Assembly (NCBI RefSeq): GCF_050859025.1
Contig: NZ_CP138200.1
Span: 3,286,001-3,350,000 of the forward strand
DNA length: 64,000 nt
Origin: Wukongibacter sp050859025
GTDB taxonomy: Bacteria > Bacillota > Clostridia > Peptostreptococcales > Caminicellaceae
Direction: 5' to 3'
The notes under the pieces are model-generated. The model saw only the letters and a list, made by a program, of their open reading frames with translations, had not been told where the DNA came from and searched no databases. The position numbers were made by a program, and so were the translations under genes. Positions 45,801 to 53,650 of this stretch are shown here, in pieces (within the stretch, counting starts at the first letter, position 1; every line of letters starts with the position of its first letter).

Positions 45801-46438
45801 TCACTTTGAATCCTTAAGGGATCTATTCGGAGCTCTAATTCTCTCAATATATCTTCTATACGTAAAATATTCTGATTTGTGTTGTTCAGTTTCTTTTCAG
45901 CTTCTGACTTTCTAGACTTGAACTTTACTATACCAGCAGCCTCTTCAAAAATTTGTCTTCTTTCATCTGGTTTATTACTTAATATACCGTCAATTTGTCC
46001 TTGTCCAATAAGCGAATATCCATCAATGCCTATACCAGTATCCATCAATAATTCCCTTATGTCTTTAAGCCTACAAGGTGTCTTATTTATCAGATATTCA
46101 CTCTCACCTGAACGATATAATCTCCTTGTTATAGTAACTTCGCTGTAATCTATTGGTAGAAATTTTTCACTATTATTAAAGGTCAATGATACCTCTGCCG
46201 CACCTAAAGGCTTCCTATGGGTTGTTCCATTAAAAATAATATCCTCCATCCTGCTTCCCCTTAAGGTCTTTGGACTCTGCTCTCCAAGCACCCATCTAAC
46301 AGAATCAATGACATTACTTTTTCCACTACCATTTGGTCCAACAATACCTGTGATTCCATTTTTGAAATCAATCTCTATTTTATCAGCAAAGGATTTAAAG
46401 CCATGTGCTTCGAGTTTCTTAAGGTACAAATCATACAC
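42863..46438 (-). CDS. smc: Chromosome partition protein SMC
   Basis: SMC dimers with ScpAB condense and segregate the chromosome. The 1191-residue protein has the Walker A motif GPNGSGKSNVIDSVRWVLGE at its N-terminus, two long coiled coils, a hinge (about 515-670, VVAELMSIPKEYEIAMEVAL), and the C-terminal signature TLLSGGEKALTAIAL with Walker B CILDEIEAALDD. The length is standard. It sits between a radical SAM gene and ftsY. Confidence 0.98.
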   Translation of the reverse strand: MYDLYLKKLEAHGFKSFADKIEIDFKNGITGIVGPNGSGKSNVIDSVRWVLGEQSPKTLRGSRMEDIIFNGTTHRKPLGAAEVSLTFNNSEKFLPIDYSEVTITRRLYRSGESEYLINKTPCRLKDIRELLMDTGIGIDGYSLIGQGQIDGILSNKPDERRQIFEEAAGIVKFKSRKSEAEKKLNNTNQNILRIEDILRELELRIDPLRIQSDKAKAFIELSEELKELELNLFLNEIDDVKLKLKSEEEQFSIVRAQHTDYLSKKENIEDEQIECQRKIDDLQDNIQSLKDNFYEIKNLIKQLEGDRILYQEKIQNIQNNISRIESEVENISSEDKNIHIELSKLLEEKNELESLLEENNELLISENSKYDANIRLIDDKQGVLEELKSKVIEVLNLVSSTKSEVNSIKTMKDNIENRIRKIEDEKRSINANEKENSEKLKIASEELENIKDSYTKKNLEKEKLIKNSNDYTNRHKELLKKYEIDKNNLRDMQSQRKLLEAMDKSYEGFSTSVRKTLQICKNEREIGRGVHGVVAELMSIPKEYEIAMEVALGYSMQNIVCNDEGDAKRIIKYLKKNNLGRVTFFPLSNVSLWQTRDISKDIEALEGYIGIANELISCSKEYSNLFAYLLGKTLIVDNIDSAVKISKVIKKYKIVTLDGDVMNPGGTITGGSYKSKISNVFSRKRRLAELEDKITKLSKLTLENEKDLEELKNTIDDIDGKLKSNSTSIEEMKLMQLKQENIVMNIKNQGKSLGQSMNNLEGELEELKSELRDMEASVSKKEAKIKELESENLSLRDNIKEINGFVSDKQKEADSLKDYITGIKVKSASIKGKRENHLSEINRIKNTIEVWKNNRLSRENELKELSAEKELYIDELKKIEISINDNNILGKQIDYNINKYTEEKNVWNEKNKDLLSKIDNIDNALDDLKESLHKIEVKKARLELQHDNYIKKIWEKYELSYMDALDHRSEIENFSKASSRISYLNKEVKKLGEVNLSSIKEYEEVSERHAFLNSQKEDLIKAKDSLNQVIRELEATMKKQFIKSFHEINENFNVIFNQLFSGGKAKLVLDDSGDVLEGNIDIIAQPPGKKLQNLTLLSGGEKALTAIALLFSILRTKPTPFCILDEIEAALDDVNIFRFAEFLKEFSKNSQFIVITHRKGTMEIIDYLYGITMQEYGVSKVVSVKLSDVAS

Positions 46439-46459
46439 CTCTTTTATATAAGTTTATTA

Positions 46460-46560
46460 TATATAAGTTACAATAAGAATCTTACATCTTAGAAATTTTC
46501 TAATCAATTTTTTGACAAAATAAATCTTTAAAATATAATAGGTTTTTCATAACTTATATA
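46460..46560. repeat. Palindromic element related to family B, upstream of smc
   Basis: Left arm TATATAAGTTACAATAAG and a right arm whose reverse complement starts TATATAAGTTATGAAAAACC. A 40-base right half (46521-46560) is 34/40 identical to 56709-56748, with all six differences being transitions. The outer sequence resembles family B. Confidence 0.6.
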
Positions 46561-46622
46561 ATAGCTATACTGTAGTAAATATATACACCTAAACATTTTA
46601 CCATATCTTTAAGCAAATTAAA

Positions 46623-46647
46623 ATAACACCTTAAGACTAGGTGTTAT
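46623..46647 (-). terminator. Terminator of the radical SAM gene
   Basis: Minus-strand stem ATAACACCT-AGTCTTA-AGGTGTTAT followed by TTTAATTT. It overlaps the last bases of the gene. Confidence 0.7.
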
Positions 46648-47699
46648 AGTATTGTTCTATTTATTGCTTCACTATCATTTATACGGATTTTCAATTGTTT
46701 TTTAGATAGCTTTAAATCCTTAGTTATTTCTATATTGCTAATATCATATTTGGTCTTTAAGAAGAGAATATTACTTTTCTTCATACCAACTAGATTAGAA
46801 ATAGATTTTGGATTTAATATAAATTCAAGCTTTTCAAGCTTACCATTATATAATGATATTGACTCATCAATTGCCTCTTTATAGATTTCACATTCTACAA
46901 GCTGCCTAAATGAAGGATGAAAAGGTCCTGCAACTACATCTTTTCCACTCATAATATTTTCAGTAGGCTGTAGTCCTATACGAATAATAGGAATTTCATT
47001 TTTATAAAATAATTTATACAACTCTTTACATATTGCCACCGCTTCATCTAACCCTAATGGCTTATATATGCCCTTTAAAAGTAATTCTTCAAGCTTAGTA
47101 CCACGTATTACTAGAGTAGGATATATTCTAACAAAATCAGGTTTGTAGGATATGATTTTTTGAGCCGTAAGCATTGATTTCTCAAAATCATCTCCAGGAA
47201 GACCAACCATCATCTGAAGTCCTAACTTAAAGTCCATTTTCTTAATCAATTCTGATGCCCTATAAACATCATCAATAGAATGCCCTCTATGACTTTTTTT
47301 AAGCACTTCGTCATCTAAGGATTGCACTCCCAGTTCAATTATTGAAACATTATATTCCTTCAGATATGAAAGTATATCTTCATTTATATAATCTGGTCGA
47401 GTAGAAAGTCTTATATCATCAAGATATCCTTTTTGGTACCACTTATTTGCTATTGCTAAGAACTCTTTCTGCTTCTCCCTATCTATTCCAGTAAAGCTTC
47501 CTCCAAAAAATGCAATTTCAATATGTTTATTTTCCTTCTTTCCAATAGACTGAGCATATTCTTTAATTTGTTCTTCTATTTGATTACCTGTTAAAACAGT
47601 ATCTATCCCTGTTATTTTCTTTTGATTACAAAAAATACAATCAAATGGACAACCGTGATGAGGTACAAAAACAGGTATAATGTAATTCTTTTTACTCAC
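46644..47699 (-). CDS. Elp3-like radical SAM protein without acetyltransferase domain
   Basis: The 351-residue protein has the radical SAM cluster motif C17xxxC21xxC24 (GCPFDCIFCNQKK), a GGSFTG glycine motif and an elongator-like core (VQSLDDEVLKKSHRGHS). The usual C-terminal HAT domain of Elp3 is missing, as in clostridial relatives often annotated 'radical SAM' near rnc and smc. The start is GTG 47699. The substrate is not known; tRNA modification is one possibility. Confidence 0.85.
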   Translation of the reverse strand: MSKKNYIIPVFVPHHGCPFDCIFCNQKKITGIDTVLTGNQIEEQIKEYAQSIGKKENKHIEIAFFGGSFTGIDREKQKEFLAIANKWYQKGYLDDIRLSTRPDYINEDILSYLKEYNVSIIELGVQSLDDEVLKKSHRGHSIDDVYRASELIKKMDFKLGLQMMVGLPGDDFEKSMLTAQKIISYKPDFVRIYPTLVIRGTKLEELLLKGIYKPLGLDEAVAICKELYKLFYKNEIPIIRIGLQPTENIMSGKDVVAGPFHPSFRQLVECEIYKEAIDESISLYNGKLEKLEFILNPKSISNLVGMKKSNILFLKTKYDISNIEITKDLKLSKKQLKIRINDSEAINRTIL

Positions 47700-47758
47700 T
47701 TATATACACGCCTTTCAAAAATGTTTAAATTAGCTTAAGCTTTTATCTTAGCATTTAA

Positions 47759-47862
47759 TATAGGGATTCAAGTAGAGACTTTAATTTATACATGTCCAAA
47801 ACTCCCAGAAACACTGAGTATTTGTACATGCATAAATTAAGTTCTACTATTTGAACCCTATA
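47759..47862. repeat. TATAG-ended palindromic element, family A copy 4
   Basis: 104 bases. Left arm TATAGGGATTCAAGTAGAG then ACTTTAATTTATACATG; right arm CATGCATAAATTAAG and ACTATTTGAACCCTATA. The loop CCAAAACTCCCAGAAACACT is the near reverse complement of the copy at 32220-32323, so copies occur in both orientations. Confidence 0.9.
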
Positions 47863-47876
47863 TGTTTAATTCCATA

Positions 47877-47993
47877 ATCACCTAAGGGCCTTTGATATTC
47901 TATTTAGGTGATATCAACCAGTCTGTTTTTCCTTAATAATTGTTCTAAAATACAGATTGATTGTATAAATCTAAAATGAATATCAAAAGCCCT
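47877..47993. repeat. Nested palindrome downstream of rnc
   Basis: AGGGCCTTTGATATTC (47885-47900) pairs with GAATATCAAAAGCCCT (47978-47993), with 15 of 16 positions complementary. Inside, CAACCAGTCTGTTTT pairs with AAATACAGATTGATTG, and a side stem joins ATCACCTAA to TTTAGGTGAT. It ends 14 bases from the rnc stop and could be a complex terminator, a processed RNA or another element. Confidence 0.55.
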
Positions 47994-48007
47994 CGATAAC
48001 AAGTAAT

Positions 48008-48706
48008 TTATCTATCTACAATAGCTCCTAAAGCCATTTTTGCAGCATTCTGCTCAGACTCCTTTTTACTCTTTCCCTTTCCATGCCCTAAGACTTTATT
48101 ATTCCTTTTTACATGGGTGTAGAAGGTCTTATTATGGTCTGGACCCTTCTCATCGATTATTTCATAGGTTATTTTTACATTAGAATCATTTTGAATTAAT
48201 TCTTGTAAACGGGTTTTATAATCAATAAATATTTTTCCAGTCAAAGCGTCTTTGATGACTACTTTCATCGTAGTAAGAATGAATTTTCTTGACGAATTTA
48301 TCCCACCATCTAAGTATATAGCTCCAATTATTGATTCAAATGCATCGGCTAAAAGAGACGGTCTTTGCCTCCCTCCAGTTGCATCCTCACCCTTACCAAG
48401 CATAAGATATCCACCTAGATTAATTGACTTGGCACAATTAGATAAGGTCGTTTCACACACAATTTTTGCTCTAGTTTTTGTAAGTTCACCTTCAGGAAGA
48501 TCAGGATAATTTATAAATAAATAATCGCTTATAACAAGTCCAAGAATTGAATCACCTAAAAATTCTAATCTTTCATTATGATTACATTTTTTAAATTTTT
48601 TTTCATTAGCATAGGAACTGTGGGTTAGTGCTTCATATAAAAATTCCTTGTTTTTAAACTTATAATTAATTATTTCTTCAAATTCAGCAAAATTGCTCTT
48701 ATTCAT
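48008..48706 (-). CDS. rnc: Ribonuclease III
   Basis: Cuts double-stranded RNA, including rRNA precursors. The 232-residue protein has the catalytic signature NERLEFLGDSILGLVIS, a second acidic cluster (LADAFESIIGAIYLDGG), and a C-terminal dsRNA-binding domain (DYKTRLQELIQ to KMALGAI). It lies between fabF and smc as in Bacillus, separated by repeats. Confidence 0.97.
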   Translation of the reverse strand: MNKSNFAEFEEIINYKFKNKEFLYEALTHSSYANEKKFKKCNHNERLEFLGDSILGLVISDYLFINYPDLPEGELTKTRAKIVCETTLSNCAKSINLGGYLMLGKGEDATGGRQRPSLLADAFESIIGAIYLDGGINSSRKFILTTMKVVIKDALTGKIFIDYKTRLQELIQNDSNVKITYEIIDEKGPDHNKTFYTHVKRNNKVLGHGKGKSKKESEQNAAKMALGAIVDR

Positions 48707-48807
48707 ATTTTCCCTCCTAGAAAAAGAAGGAGTTTCGAATACGTTTTATTCTAATAACTGCCATAATATCAAGTTATATATAAAAAGCATTCGGAAGACC
48801 TTCTAAA

Positions 48808-48913
48808 TATATTAGAGTTTCTAGTAAAACTTTATTTATGTATATATACATTGGTTTTTTCTAGGAATTTTATACATGTATAAATTATAGTTTATACCAA
48901 AAACCTCTATATT
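48808..48913. repeat. TATA-ended palindromic element, family A copy 5
   Basis: Left arm TATATTAGAGTTTCTAGTAA and right arm reverse complement TATAGAGGTTTTTGGTATAA, with inner pairing of TATTTATGTATA and TATACATGTATAAATTATAG. The loop has diverged from other copies. It lies between fabF and rnc. No other feature was seen in the rest of this 344-base gap except the fabF terminator. Confidence 0.75.
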
Positions 48914-49007
48914 ATATCTGCAAATTTCCATACATTAATATTCTATACTTATTTACTTTAAATTAAAAGTACTATTTTAGTTTTGTATAAAAGAAATGCC
49001 ATCTAAA

Positions 49008-49032
49008 AATACGGGATAATAAATCCCGTATT
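49008..49032 (-). terminator. Terminator of the fatty-acid synthesis operon
   Basis: Stem AATACGGGAT/ATCCCGTATT with a five-base loop, followed on the minus strand by TTTTAG. It lies 19 bases after the fabF stop. Confidence 0.85.
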
Positions 49033-49050
49033 CTTAGAAATTGACAAACA

Positions 49051-50295
49051 TTAATCATTATATTTCTTTAATAATATTGTAGCATTATGTCCACCAAATC
49101 CTAAAGAATTTGAAAGAGCATAGTTAACTACCCTTGATTTTCCTTCGTTAGGTACATAATCTAGATCCAATTCAGGATCTGGATTCATATAATTTATTGT
49201 AGGTGGAATAAAATCTTCTTTAACAGCCAATAGGCATGCTATTGCTTCAATTGAACCAGCGGCACCAAGTAAATGACCTGTCATGGATTTTGTTGAGCTT
49301 ACAGCAAGCTTATATGCATGATCTCCAAATACTGTCTTTATGGCCATTGTTTCAAACTTATCATTATACGGAGTGGATGTACCATGAGCATTTATATAAT
49401 CTACGTCTTCAGGTTTTATTCCTGCGTCATTAATAGCATATTTCATAGATCTTGCAGCACCTTCACCATCTGGAGCCGGAGATGTAATATGATAAGCATC
49501 AGAGGACATACCATAACCAACAATTTCACCATATATTTGGGCTCCACGTTTCTTAGCATGCTCTAATTCTTCCATAATAAGAATTCCTGCTCCCTCACCC
49601 ATTACAAATCCATCTCTTTCCTTGTCAAAAGGACGACTTGCAGTCTTTGGGTCATCGTTTCTTGTAGACATAGCCTTCATTGTACAGAAACCAGCCACAG
49701 AAAGGGGTGTAATTGATGCTTCCGCACCACCTGTGCACATTATATCTGCTTCTCCTCTTTCAATAATTCTAAATGCATCACCAATAGAATTAGTTGAAGA
49801 TGCACAAGCTGAAACCGATGTAGTAGATGGTCCCCTTGCGCCAAGCTCAATAGAAATTCGTCCAGCGCCTATATTTGAGATCATCATCGGTATAAAGAAT
49901 GGACTAACTCTTCTAGGTCCTTTTTCACTTAACTTCGTATGCTCGTTTTCAAGGGTTTCAATACCACCAACACCTGAACCTAGGGCTACACCAAATCTAT
50001 CTTTATCTATTTCATCTAAATTCATTCCAGAATCTTCTATAGCTTGCTTAGCCGCTACAACTGCAAATTGAGTAAATCTATCCATTCTCTTAGCTTCTTT
50101 TTTATCAATAAAATCAGTAGGGTCGAAGTCTTTAACCTCAGCTGCCATTTGAGTTTTATAATCTGCTACATCAAATTTTGTAATTGTATCTACTCCATTT
50201 ACACCATTTCTTAGTGCATTCCAATAGTTTTCTTTACCACTACCGATTGGAGAAATTACACCTATTCCAGTTATAACTACTCTTCTCTTACTCAA
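49051..50295 (-). CDS. fabF: 3-oxoacyl-ACP synthase II
   Basis: Condensing enzyme that elongates acyl-ACP with malonyl-ACP. The 414-residue protein has the active cysteine C164 in SVSACASSTNSIGDAF, histidines in INAHGTSTPYND and MTGHLLGAAGS, and the C-terminal SNSLGFGGHNATIL. The start is TTG 50295 with AGGAGG upstream. It is the last gene of the fab operon. Confidence 0.98.
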   Translation of the reverse strand: MSKRRVVITGIGVISPIGSGKENYWNALRNGVNGVDTITKFDVADYKTQMAAEVKDFDPTDFIDKKEAKRMDRFTQFAVVAAKQAIEDSGMNLDEIDKDRFGVALGSGVGGIETLENEHTKLSEKGPRRVSPFFIPMMISNIGAGRISIELGARGPSTTSVSACASSTNSIGDAFRIIERGEADIMCTGGAEASITPLSVAGFCTMKAMSTRNDDPKTASRPFDKERDGFVMGEGAGILIMEELEHAKKRGAQIYGEIVGYGMSSDAYHITSPAPDGEGAARSMKYAINDAGIKPEDVDYINAHGTSTPYNDKFETMAIKTVFGDHAYKLAVSSTKSMTGHLLGAAGSIEAIACLLAVKEDFIPPTINYMNPDPELDLDYVPNEGKSRVVNYALSNSLGFGGHNATILLKKYND

Positions 50296-50363
50296 TTTAA
50301 TTCCTCCTATATCTATTAAATATGTTTCAGCAAAGTCTTTTTTAATATTTATAAATGACTTTG

Positions 50364-50597
50364 TTATTTTGTTTTTTCTTCAATATATTTTGCAATATCT
50401 CCGATATTTTTAAAGCTTTCAGCATCTTCATCGGGGATTTCAACGTCAAATTCATCCTCAAGAGCCATGATAACTTCTACAGCATCTAGAGAATCTGCTT
50501 CTAAGTCGTTCATTAAAGAAGTTGCTGGTGTCACTTTTACATCCCCATCTACATCTAATTGCTCTTTTATTATTTCTACAACCTTATTAAATATCAT
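50364..50597 (-). CDS. acpP: Acyl carrier protein
   Basis: Carries growing fatty acids on phosphopantetheine. The 77-residue acidic protein has the attachment motif EADSLDAVEVIMALEDEF with S36. The start is ATG 50597 with AGGTG upstream; the GTG nine bases earlier is less likely. A family B palindrome separates it from fabG. Confidence 0.97.
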   Translation of the reverse strand: MIFNKVVEIIKEQLDVDGDVKVTPATSLMNDLEADSLDAVEVIMALEDEFDVEIPDEDAESFKNIGDIAKYIEEKTK

Positions 50598-50639
50598 ATT
50601 TAACACCTAACCTTTCTAATTTTATCATAGTTTTTATAA

Positions 50640-50741
50640 TATAGAAATCGCTATAAATCTTTTACATTTTGATTCCTTGAAAATCCTTGAAACGTTGGCT
50701 ATTCAAAAAATCAAAATGTAGATTTATAAGTGCGTTCTATA
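50640..50741. repeat. TATAG-ended palindromic element, family B copy 4
   Basis: 102 bases between fabG and acpP. Left arm TATAGAAATCGCTATAAATC then TTTTACATTTTGATT; right arm AATCAAAATGTAGATTTATA then AGTGCGTTCTATA. This is the best preserved family B copy, with stem pairing close to complete over about 40 bases. Confidence 0.88.
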
Positions 50742-50772
50742 TAGTAAAGCATAATTTTCTTACGAAAAACCA

Positions 50773-51516
50773 CTACATAAGCATTCCGCCGTCTACATTA
50801 ATTACTTGCCCTGTTAAATAGCTCGCTTCTTCAGAGCATAAAAATGCTACAACATTAGCCACATCCTTTGCTTCACCAAGCTTACCTAAAGGAATACTTT
50901 TAGTATAGCTTTCAACAACCTCCTCTGAAAGCTTATCAGTCATTTCAGTTTGAATGAACCCTGGAGCAACTGCATTCACATTGATACCTCTAGAAGCCAA
51001 CTCCCTAGCAACAGATTTTGTAAAACCAATAACACCTGCCTTAGAAGCTGCATAATTTGCTTGACCAGCATTTCCCATAATACCAATTACTGAAGTAATA
51101 TTAATTATCCTTCCACTTCTCTGTTTCATCATTTTTTTAGCAACAAGCTTGGTACACAAATATGTTCCTTTTAAGTTAATATCAATAACCTTATCCCAAT
51201 CATCGTCTTTCATTCTTATAAGCAGAGTATCTCTTGTTATACCCGCGTTATTTACAAGTATATCTATGCTTGTAAAATGATTACCTACTTCTTTAATTAG
51301 ATTATTTACATCCTCTGAGTTAGAAACATCAGCCTTTATAGCTAGAGCCTCTCTTCCCATTGTCTTTATCTCTTCAACAACAAGAGCAGCTTTATCAGGA
51401 CTGCTAGTATAGTTAACAACCACATTAGCTCCTTTTTCAGCTAAATTCAAAGCTATAGCCTTACCTATACCCCTTGAACCACCAGTAACTATTGCGGTTT
51501 TACCTTCTAATCTCAT
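50773..51516 (-). CDS. fabG: 3-oxoacyl-ACP reductase
   Basis: NADPH-dependent reductase of fatty acid synthesis. The 247-residue short-chain dehydrogenase has GGSRGIGKAIA near the N-terminus, NNAGITRDTLL, and the catalytic Ser/Tyr/Lys in NITSVIGIMGNAGQANYAAS followed by KAG. It ends with GQVINVDGGMLM. It lies between fabD and acpP. Confidence 0.97.
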   Translation of the reverse strand: MRLEGKTAIVTGGSRGIGKAIALNLAEKGANVVVNYTSSPDKAALVVEEIKTMGREALAIKADVSNSEDVNNLIKEVGNHFTSIDILVNNAGITRDTLLIRMKDDDWDKVIDINLKGTYLCTKLVAKKMMKQRSGRIINITSVIGIMGNAGQANYAASKAGVIGFTKSVARELASRGINVNAVAPGFIQTEMTDKLSEEVVESYTKSIPLGKLGEAKDVANVVAFLCSEEASYLTGQVINVDGGMLM

Positions 51517-51543
51517 ATTACTACCTCCAGTATATGTAGTTTT

Positions 51544-52482
51544 TTAGTCTTCTAAAGCCTTTAAAGTTTTTTCTAATGAGGCCATGTCCTCAACATTCAA
51601 TAACGTAACTTCACGAGAAATCCTCTTAATGAAGCCTGAAAGTGCTTTACCTGGACCTACTTCCACAAAAGTATCTATCCCAGCATCAATCATTTTTTTA
51701 ACTGAATCTTCCCAAAGAACAGAACTACTTACTTGACCAACCAATAGCTCCTTAACAGAAGATACTGAATCATAATATTCAGCAGTTACATTAGCAATTA
51801 CTGGATATACAAAATCGTTTAACTCTACCTTATCTAACTCAAGTCCAAGTTTATCTCCAGCACCCCTTAGCATACTTGAATGAAATGGTGCAGAAACATT
51901 AAGAACCATTGCTCTTTTGGCACCAAACTCTTTCCCTATTTCTACTGCCTTTTCAACGGCCTTTACTTCACCTGAGATAACTATTTGTACAGGTGAGTTA
52001 TAATTAGCAGGTTCAACAACTCCAAATTCCGATGCTCTTTCACATGCTTCTATTACTTTATCTCTTTCAAGTCCAATAAAAGCAGCCATAGTCCCTACAC
52101 CAAGAGGCACTTCTTCTTGCATGTATTTTCCTCTAGCCCTTACAACCTTTACTGCATCTTCAAATGACATAACACCTGAAGCAACAAGTGCTGAATATTC
52201 ACCTAAACTAAGGCCTGCAACTATCTCCGGTACATGTCCATGCTCTTTTAGAACTTCATATATTGCTACACTCGCTGTTAAAATAGATGGCTGAGTATTC
52301 TCAGTCTTTTTTAGCTCTTCCTCAGGTCCCTCAAAGCAAAGCTTTTTCATATCATAACCTAGAGAGTCAGATGCTTTTTCAAAGACATCATTTGCCACCT
52401 TAAAATTATCTACAAATTCTTTACCCATTCCAACATATTGAGCTCCCTGCCCTGGAAAAACAAAAGCAATTTTCTTCATCAT
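51544..52482 (-). CDS. fabD: Malonyl-CoA:ACP transacylase
   Basis: Transfers malonate to ACP. The 312-residue protein begins MMKKIAFVFPGQGAQYVGMG and carries the nucleophile S92 in VAGLSLGEYSALV and the catalytic His in SAPFHSSML. The start at 52482 follows GGGAGTGA; the second Met, three bases on, is equally possible. It lies between fabK and fabG. Confidence 0.96.
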   Translation of the reverse strand: MMKKIAFVFPGQGAQYVGMGKEFVDNFKVANDVFEKASDSLGYDMKKLCFEGPEEELKKTENTQPSILTASVAIYEVLKEHGHVPEIVAGLSLGEYSALVASGVMSFEDAVKVVRARGKYMQEEVPLGVGTMAAFIGLERDKVIEACERASEFGVVEPANYNSPVQIVISGEVKAVEKAVEIGKEFGAKRAMVLNVSAPFHSSMLRGAGDKLGLELDKVELNDFVYPVIANVTAEYYDSVSSVKELLVGQVSSSVLWEDSVKKMIDAGIDTFVEVGPGKALSGFIKRISREVTLLNVEDMASLEKTLKALED

Positions 52483-52581
52483 ATTCACTCCCTATTATGA
52501 ATAAACAAGATTAACATTTAAAATAATTAAGGTTTCTACATTGTTTCTTCAAAATTTATTAAGCTTTAAAATTGTTTATCT

Positions 52582-53523
52582 TTAATTAATGAAACGACTA
52601 ATTGAATCATATACTTCTGATGCTTCTTTAACCATATCTTCAATGATTTCCTTGCAGGATTTAATGTCCTTAACAAGTCCTGCTATTTGACCAGCCATAA
52701 CGGAACCATTATCAACATCTCCATCAACTACCGACAATCTCAATTTCCCTGTCCCTAGTTTTTCAAGTTCCTCCAGATCATTAGTCGATTTCTCTATTTT
52801 TTGAAACTCTCTAGCAAATTTATTTTTAATAACTCTTACCGGGTGTCCAGTACTCCTGCCAGTTACAATTGTATCCCTATCCTTAGCACTTAAAACCGAT
52901 TGTTTGTAGTCTTCATGAATATTACACTCATTTGAACATATAAATCTTGTTCCTATTTGAACACCTTCTGCACCCAAGGCAAATGCTGCAATCATTCCTC
53001 TTCCATCTGCAATTCCACCAGCAGCTATGACAGGAATATCCACTGCATCTACCACCTGTGGAACCAAAGCCATTGTTGTCAATTCTCCAATATGCCCACC
53101 AGCCTCTGTACCTTCTACAATGATTGCATCTACTCCAGCCTTTTCGACTCTCTTGGCTAATGACACCGAAGGTACTACTGGTATAATCTTTGTATTTGTA
53201 TCCTTTAGCATCTTTATATACTTACCAGGATTACCTGCACCTGTTGTAACAACCGGAACTTTCTCTCTAATCACTAAGTCTATTATCTCATCTGCATAGG
53301 GAGATAACAGCATAACATTGATGCCATAAGGTTTATCTGTCAACTTCTTAATTTTCCTAATTTCTTCACTAATAACCTCAGCAGGTGCGTTACCCGCCGC
53401 AATAATTCCCAATCCTCCAGAATTTGAAACTGCCGCGGCTAGTTCTGCAGTAGATACCCATGCCATTCCCCCCTGGATAATTGGATGTTCAATACTTAAC
53501 ATTTTACATATTCTCGAATTCAT
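52582..53523 (-). CDS. fabK: Enoyl-ACP reductase II (FMN-dependent)
   Basis: FabK catalyses the last step of each elongation cycle and replaces FabI in many clostridia and streptococci. The 313-residue TIM-barrel protein has IEHPIIQGGMAWVSTAELAA, the nitronate-monooxygenase-like EGTEAGGHIGELTTMAL and AAGGIADGRGMIAAFALGA. The ATG at 53523 has AGGAG 9 bases upstream. Its presence predicts insensitivity to FabI-directed inhibitors, an inference. Confidence 0.95.
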   Translation of the reverse strand: MNSRICKMLSIEHPIIQGGMAWVSTAELAAAVSNSGGLGIIAAGNAPAEVISEEIRKIKKLTDKPYGINVMLLSPYADEIIDLVIREKVPVVTTGAGNPGKYIKMLKDTNTKIIPVVPSVSLAKRVEKAGVDAIIVEGTEAGGHIGELTTMALVPQVVDAVDIPVIAAGGIADGRGMIAAFALGAEGVQIGTRFICSNECNIHEDYKQSVLSAKDRDTIVTGRSTGHPVRVIKNKFAREFQKIEKSTNDLEELEKLGTGKLRLSVVDGDVDNGSVMAGQIAGLVKDIKSCKEIIEDMVKEASEVYDSISRFIN

Positions 53524-53553
53524 CAAAACGCACTCCTAAAAATACTATTTGTA

Positions 53554-53650
53554 TAAATCTCCTAACGAAATTTAATTTGCTCACATATCAAAATATCCAA
53601 TAATTCTGGGAATTTTTAATGTTTATAAGTTAAATCTTTCATTTAAATCT
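53554..53650. repeat. Decayed family A palindrome beside fabH
   Basis: On the minus strand the fabH stop reads TGGTAG, and the following ATTTAAATGAAAGATTTAAC aligns with the family A arm GATTTAAGTAAAGACTTTAA. The loop CAAAATATCCAATAATTCTG resembles that at 57804-57905. The other arm is poorly conserved. Confidence 0.5.

Noticed and set aside
46644..47699. Radical SAM gene as coproporphyrinogen oxidase (hemN)
   Set aside because: The cysteine motif and the following VQSLDDEVLKKSHRGHS block fit the Elp3-like group better; the HemN-type C-terminal domain was not seen.
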